This document shows, piece by piece, positions 23,888 to 27,361 of a stretch of 27,361 nucleotides of DNA. A program made the translations under genes and the position numbers. The first letter of the stretch is position 1, and every line of letters begins with the position of its first letter. Source of the DNA: Proteobacteria bacterium UBA6920 (GTDB taxonomy: Bacteria; Pseudomonadota; Gammaproteobacteria; SG8-11). Below the pieces are notes generated by a model that saw only the letters and a list, made by a program, of their open reading frames with translations, was not told the origin of the DNA and made no database searches. The stretch covers positions 9,733-37,093 of the forward strand of contig DKAS01000100.1 of assembly GCA_002448875.1 (NCBI GenBank). The letters run 5' to 3'.

Positions 23888-25209
23888 ACTTACGCCCGCG
23901 GCGATGGCGACCATTGCTCCCGCTGTTACTCACCGCAACCCTGGTCACCTGCGCCACGCCCAGCCCGCGTGACGCCGGTCAGCACCTGACCCTGATCTAT
24001 TCCGGCAATATGAATGGCGAACTGGAACCCTGCGGCTGCAGCGAAGGCGGCGATCTGGGCGGCGTGCGGCGACGCGCCAGCATGCTGCACCAGCTGCGGC
24101 AGGACGACCCGCAGCTGCTGTTGATCTCCAGTGGCGGCCTGGTCGGCCACGAATCCAGCCAGGACCGGCTCAAAGGTGAATATATATTCAAGGGGCTGGC
24201 GACCATGGCCTATGACGCCATTGGCATCCAGTGGCAGGACCTGGCCTTCGGCGACCCATTACTGACCACGGCGGCGCTGCCGTGGGTGGCCAGCAACTGG
24301 CGCAGCGACAATTTCGCCCGGGAAAAGACCCTGGTGCGCGGCAACACCCGCCTGCAGTTCTTCGCCTGGCTACCACCGCAGGCGGACCCGGCTGGCAAAA
24401 TGGCCGGCACCACCCGCCAGGTGGACGACGACCCGGCGGTGCTGGCCGCGAGCCTGGCCGCCGCGCGCGACCGGGGCGACATCACCCTCGTTTCCGTGCC
24501 GCTGCCCTTGTCGCAGATCCGGCAGCTGCTGCCGCTGACCAACATCGATGTGCTGCTGATCGAGTCCCAGCACGAGGTTTACGGCGAGCCGCAAATGATC
24601 GACGGCACCCTGGTTCTGCAACCGGGGTCCCGAGGGATGCGCCTGGGACGGGTCGATCTGCAGATCCGCGACCACCGCATCACCCAATTTCAGCACCAGG
24701 TCATCCCCCTGCCCAAAGCCGTGGCCGACGCCCCCGAGCTGGCCGGCTGGTACGAGGAGTTCAATGCCAAAGTCAAAGAAAACTACCTGCGACGATCGGC
24801 GCAACGCAAGGCGCTCAGCGCCGGCACCAGCCCCTTCGTCGGTGTCGATGTCTGCGCCGGCTGCCATGCAGGCGCTCATAAAGTATGGACGGGCAGCGAG
24901 CACGCCAAAGCGTTTGCCGATCTGGAGGCGGTGGGCAAGTCTTTTGATCCCGACTGCCTCAAGTGCCACACGGTGGGTTTCGAGCAGGAAGGTGGTTTTA
25001 TCGACCTGGCAATGAGCGACACCCTGACCAATGTGCAGTGCGAAAATTGTCACGGCGCCGGTCGCGACCACGTGGAAGCCAAGGGCGCCAAGCCCCTGGG
25101 CAATCATGACTGGAAACCCAGCCAGATGTGTGGCCAGTGCCATGTCGGTTCCCACAGCCCTGATTTCAAATTTGAGGTCTACTGGCCAAAGATTGTCCAC
25201 GGACGCTGA
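23884..25209 (+). CDS. UshA-like domain fused to four-haem c-type cytochrome domain
   Basis: A 441-residue exported protein. The signal sequence ends near LVTCATPS, so lipid attachment at Cys23 is possible but the lipobox is imperfect. Residues ~33-300 resemble the UshA/5'-nucleotidase metallophosphoesterase fold (LTLIYSGNMNGELEPCGC ... LLLISSGGLVG ... AIGIQWQDLAFG), but the metal-ligand positions are all substituted. The C-terminal ~120 residues have four CxxCH haem sites: CAGCH (324), CLKCH (358), CENCH (386) and CGQCH (416), giving a small multihaem domain of cytochrome c554-like appearance. This suggests electron transfer with an inactive or re-purposed phosphoesterase domain. It may receive electrons from or for a sulfur or nitrogen compound; no substrate is deducible. 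Confidence 0.85.
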   Translation: MNLRPRRWRPLLPLLLTATLVTCATPSPRDAGQHLTLIYSGNMNGELEPCGCSEGGDLGGVRRRASMLHQLRQDDPQLLLISSGGLVGHESSQDRLKGEYIFKGLATMAYDAIGIQWQDLAFGDPLLTTAALPWVASNWRSDNFAREKTLVRGNTRLQFFAWLPPQADPAGKMAGTTRQVDDDPAVLAASLAAARDRGDITLVSVPLPLSQIRQLLPLTNIDVLLIESQHEVYGEPQMIDGTLVLQPGSRGMRLGRVDLQIRDHRITQFQHQVIPLPKAVADAPELAGWYEEFNAKVKENYLRRSAQRKALSAGTSPFVGVDVCAGCHAGAHKVWTGSEHAKAFADLEAVGKSFDPDCLKCHTVGFEQEGGFIDLAMSDTLTNVQCENCHGAGRDHVEAKGAKPLGNHDWKPSQMCGQCHVGSHSPDFKFEVYWPKIVHGR

Positions 25210-25220
25210 CCCTCGGGCGA

Positions 25221-25237
25221 TGCACCGTAATAGTGCG
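25221..25237 (+). promoter_or_regulatory. NtrC-like site A upstream of amtB
   Basis: TGCACCGTAATAGTGCG fits the NtrC pattern TGCACC-N5-GGTGCA at ten of twelve defined bases. Its centre is ~129 bp upstream of the expected sigma-54 start point. Confidence 0.5.
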
Positions 25238-25250
25238 TTATTTTTTTGTT

Positions 25251-25267
25251 TGCACCAATCAGGGGCG
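25251..25267 (+). promoter_or_regulatory. NtrC-like site B upstream of amtB
   Basis: TGCACCAATCAGGGGCG has a perfect first half-site and a partial second half-site. Its centre is 30 bp (about three helical turns) from site A, so both sit on the same DNA face, as in the known tandem enhancer sites of glnA. Confidence 0.5.
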
Positions 25268-25321
25268 CTTATTTTATCAGCACCACTCTATTTTTCGATA
25301 TAAATCAATAATTAAAAATTC

Positions 25322-25338
25322 AGCACCTGCTTGGTGCA
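25322..25338 (+). promoter_or_regulatory. NtrC-like dyad overlapping the sigma-54 -24 region
   Basis: AGCACC-TGCTT-GGTGCA is a perfect 5-bp inverted repeat with N5 spacing. Its right half is also the -24 element of the promoter, so binding here could occlude the polymerase. Confidence 0.45.
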
Positions 25339-25347
25339 AATATTGCT
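25332..25347 (+). promoter_or_regulatory. sigma-54 promoter of amtB
   Basis: TGGTGCAAATATTGCT carries the sigma-54 signature: GG at -24 (25333-25334) and GC at -12 (25345-25346) with exactly 10 bp between, and TTGCT as the -12 box. Expected start point is near 25358, 26 bp before the ATG. Confidence 0.65.
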
Positions 25348-25383
25348 CTTGGCACGCCCAGACGAGTTTACGGGAGAAAAATA

Positions 25384-26583
25384 ATGGAAGCGTTGCACTC
25401 TGGGTCGAATGTACTGTTCCTGCTGCTGGGGGCGATTATGGTGCTGGCCATGCACGCCGGCTTTGCCTTCTTGGAAGTGGGCACGGTGCGGCAGAAAAAT
25501 CAGGTGAACGCCCTGGTAAAAATCATTTGCGATTTCGCGGTATCGACTATCGCGTACTTTTTCATCGGCTACGGCGTCGCCTATGGCATCGACTTCTTCA
25601 AGGACGCCCATGTGCTGGCGGAAAAAAACGGCTATGACCTGGTGAAATTCTTCTTCCTGCTGACCTTTGCCGCCGCCATCCCCGCCATCATTTCCGGTGG
25701 TATCGCCGAACGGGCGCGTTTCTATCCGCAACTGGCGGCCACCGCCGTGCTGGTGGCTCTGATTTATCCATTTTTCGAAGGCATCGCCTGGAACGGTAAC
25801 CTGGGGATCCAGGACTGGCTCAAAACCGCCTTCGGCGCCTCCTTTCATGATTTCGCCGGCTCGGTGGTGGTACACGCCATGGGCGGCTGGCTGGCCCTGG
25901 GCGCGGTCCTGCTGTTGGGCGCGCGTCATGGTCGCTATCACAAGGACGGCTTCATCTCCGCCCACCCGCCGTCCAGCGTACCTTTTCTGGCGCTGGGCGC
26001 CTGGACCCTGAGCGTGGGTTGGTTTGGCTTCAATGTGATGTCGGCGCAGACTATCGATGCGATCAGCGGTCTGGTGGCGATGAATTCCCTGATGGCCATG
26101 GTTGGCGGTATCCTGGCCGCCCTGCTGGCCGGTAAAAACGACCCGGGTTTCGTCCACAACGGACCCCTGGCCGGACTGGTGGCCGTCTGCGCCGGCTCGG
26201 ACATCATGCACCCTCTGGGTGCACTGGCCACCGGCGCCATCGCCGGCGCCCTGTTTGTCTGGACCTTCACCATTACCCAAAATAAGTGGAAGATCGATGA
26301 TGTGCTGGGCGTATGGCCCTTGCACGGACTTTGTGGCGCCTGGGGCGGTATCGCCGCCGGCATCTTCGGCCTGGAAACCTTTGGCGGCATGGGCGGGGTC
26401 AGTTTTACTTCCCAGCTGCTGGGCACCCTGCTGGGAGTGATGATCGCCGCAGCCGGGGGCTTTATCGTCTATGGCAGCCTGAAATCCACCCTCGGCATCC
26501 GCCTGTCCCAGGAGGACGAGTACAATGGCGCGGATCTGAGCATCCACAAGATCTCCAGCCAGCCCAACTACGATATGAAATAG
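25384..26583 (+). CDS. amtB: ammonium transporter (Amt family)
   Basis: A 399-residue integral membrane protein of the Amt/Mep/Rh family with about 11 helices. The conduction elements are visible: twin histidines His164 (DFAGSVVVHAMGG) and His314 (WPLHGLCGAWGG), Asp156 at the ammonium-binding position and the EGIAWNGN vestibule loop. The N-terminus starts directly with a membrane helix and has no separate signal peptide. GGGAG 7 nt before the ATG supports the start. The usual partner gene glnK is not adjacent on either side. The control region with sigma-54 and NtrC-like sites means expression should rise under nitrogen limitation. A strong hairpin follows the stop. Confidence 0.95.
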   Translation: MEALHSGSNVLFLLLGAIMVLAMHAGFAFLEVGTVRQKNQVNALVKIICDFAVSTIAYFFIGYGVAYGIDFFKDAHVLAEKNGYDLVKFFFLLTFAAAIPAIISGGIAERARFYPQLAATAVLVALIYPFFEGIAWNGNLGIQDWLKTAFGASFHDFAGSVVVHAMGGWLALGAVLLLGARHGRYHKDGFISAHPPSSVPFLALGAWTLSVGWFGFNVMSAQTIDAISGLVAMNSLMAMVGGILAALLAGKNDPGFVHNGPLAGLVAVCAGSDIMHPLGALATGAIAGALFVWTFTITQNKWKIDDVLGVWPLHGLCGAWGGIAAGIFGLETFGGMGGVSFTSQLLGTLLGVMIAAAGGFIVYGSLKSTLGIRLSQEDEYNGADLSIHKISSQPNYDMK

Positions 26584-26588
26584 TGACC

Positions 26589-26620
26589 CCGGGGGGCTGC
26601 TGAGTACCAGCGCCCCCCGG
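26589..26620 (+). terminator. strong hairpin after amtB
   Basis: CCGGGGGGC (26589-26597) pairs perfectly with GCCCCCCGG (26612-26620). An inner GCTG/CAGC stem with a bulged T closes an AGTAC loop. It starts 6 bp after the stop codon and lacks a U-tract, so it is a likely transcript end or processing structure. Confidence 0.6.
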
Positions 26621-26746
26621 TTCGTACGATCAAATACGCATTAATTGTATTACTATAAGCCCGTCCCACTTCGCCATGCGGGTACAGACTTCACTTTTTG
26701 GCTAAAAAATAGTAATTTGTCCCCCCCATTTCTTGTAGTTGCCCCC

Positions 26747-27361
26747 GTGCCTCAAAAGGTTTTTATCAAGACATTCGGCTGTCAGATGAACGAGTACGAT
26801 TCCGCCAGAATGGTGGACGTCCTGGCGGCCAGCCATGGATTGGTGCCCGCCCAAAGCGCCGAAGAAGCCGATGTCCTGCTGCTCAATACCTGCTCCATTC
26901 GAGAAAAAGCCCAGGAAAAGGTGTTTTCGCAACTGGGTCAGTGGCGCGAACTCAAGGCCAGCAAGCCCGACCTGGTCATCGGCGTCGGCGGCTGCGTGGC
27001 CAGCCAGGAAGGCGAACAGATCCGGGCGCGGGCCCCGTACGTGGACCTGGTATTCGGACCGCAGACCCTGCACCGCCTGCCCGACCTGCTCAACCGGGTG
27101 CGCAGCGAACGCCGCGCGCAGGTGGATGTCAGCTTTCCGGAAATCGAGAAATTCGACTGTCTGCCGGAACCCCGGGCCAATGGCCCCAGCGCCTTCGTGT
27201 CGGTGATGGAAGGCTGCTCCAAATACTGCACCTTTTGCGTCGTACCCTATACCCGGGGCGAGGAGGTGAGCCGCCCCTTCGACGATGTCATCGCCGAAGT
27301 CGCCAGCCTGGCCCGTCAGGGGGTGAAGGAAGTCACGCTGCTGGGGCAGAACGTCAACGCC
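26747..27361 (+). CDS. miaB: tRNA-2-methylthio-N6-dimethylallyladenosine synthase (MiaB), N-terminal 205 residues (runs off the window)
   Basis: The N-terminal MTTase domain has [10 protein letters not shown] (Cys12), [12 protein letters not shown] (Cys49) and GGCVA (Cys83), which hold the auxiliary cluster. The radical-SAM motif CSKYCTFC (157, 161, 164) follows. MiaB adds the methylthio group to i6A37 in tRNAs. The start is GTG at 26747; there is no clear ribosome-binding site, and an in-frame TTG at 26717 is the only alternative. The gene continues past the right edge. The 163-bp gap after amtB (26584-26746) contains the amtB hairpin and an AT-rich stretch with a weak TATAAG at 26654. Confidence 0.95.
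   Translation, partial: MPQKVFIKTFGCQMNEYDSARMVDVLAASHGLVPAQSAEEADVLLLNTCSIREKAQEKVFSQLGQWRELKASKPDLVIGVGGCVASQEGEQIRARAPYVDLVFGPQTLHRLPDLLNRVRSERRAQVDVSFPEIEKFDCLPEPRANGPSAFVSVMEGCSKYCTFCVVPYTRGEEVSRPFDDVIAEVASLARQGVKEVTLLGQNVNA

Noticed and set aside
25349..25366. Second sigma-54-like element TTGGCACG closer to amtB
   Set aside because: The -24 half is a full match, but at the required spacing the -12 half reads GACGA instead of TTGC. The GG/GC pair at 25333/25345 fits better.
25312..26547. 411-codon minus-strand frame opposite amtB
   Set aside because: Gln/His/Gly-rich shadow of a membrane-protein gene; it runs through the promoter region and resembles no protein family.
1..27361. tRNA, rRNA, CRISPR arrays, insertion sequences, phage genes or defence systems
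   Set aside because: None seen: no tRNA-like cloverleaf, no regularly spaced repeats, no transposase or integrase motifs in either strand.

Overview
The window is a GC-rich, densely coded chromosomal segment from a Gram-negative bacterium. Most likely it is a gammaproteobacterium, possibly a sulfur-oxidiser-like lineage. The evidence is the gene content: AAA-TM-SPOR (DamX-like) protein, monofunctional transglycosylase MtgA, Rsd/AlgQ-type sigma-70 regulator, periplasmic DsrE-family protein, ChaN-type lipoproteins, MiaB and abundant c-di-GMP enzymes. Genus is not determinable from sequence reading alone. No tRNA, rRNA, CRISPR array, insertion sequence or prophage gene was seen; this looks like core and lineage-specific chromosome.

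Layout. 1-2045: end of a PstS-like substrate-binding protein, then a membrane diguanylate cyclase. 2077-7094 (minus): a PAS-PAS-GGDEF-EAL protein, then a protein with two cyclic-nucleotide-binding domains, a rhodanese and a coiled coil, whose end overlaps the gene of a single-pass coiled-coil membrane protein. 7391-10770: YfcE-like phosphoesterase, a 34-aa membrane micro-protein, a DUF523/TudS-like Fe-S protein, mtgA with a thioredoxin-like gene, and a methyltransferase. 10774-12900: bactofilin, then a rubredoxin/rubredoxin-reductase pair. 12908-14416: AAA-SPOR protein. 14585-17218: a three-gene operon with two ChaN-domain proteins around a small lipoprotein. 17221-19270: periplasmic DsrE, TerB-like protein and Rsd/AlgQ. 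19332-22503 (minus): glycogen phosphorylase overlapping a small beta-barrel gene. 22756-25209: operon of a DUF4389 membrane protein, a Sel1-repeat protein and a four-haem cytochrome whose N-terminal UshA-like domain has lost its metal ligands. 25384-26583: amtB ammonium transporter with a sigma-54/NtrC-type control region. 26747-end: start of miaB.

Themes. Second-messenger signalling (c-di-GMP, cyclic nucleotides) dominates the first quarter. Envelope functions (MtgA, SPOR, bactofilin, ChaN lipoproteins, beta-barrel) and sulfur/redox chemistry (rhodanese, DUF523, CGAC thioredoxin fold, rubredoxin, DsrE, multihaem cytochrome) recur throughout. The items most worth following are the cytochrome with a dead phosphoesterase domain, the ChaN pair, the amtB control region, and two unannotated short ORFs.
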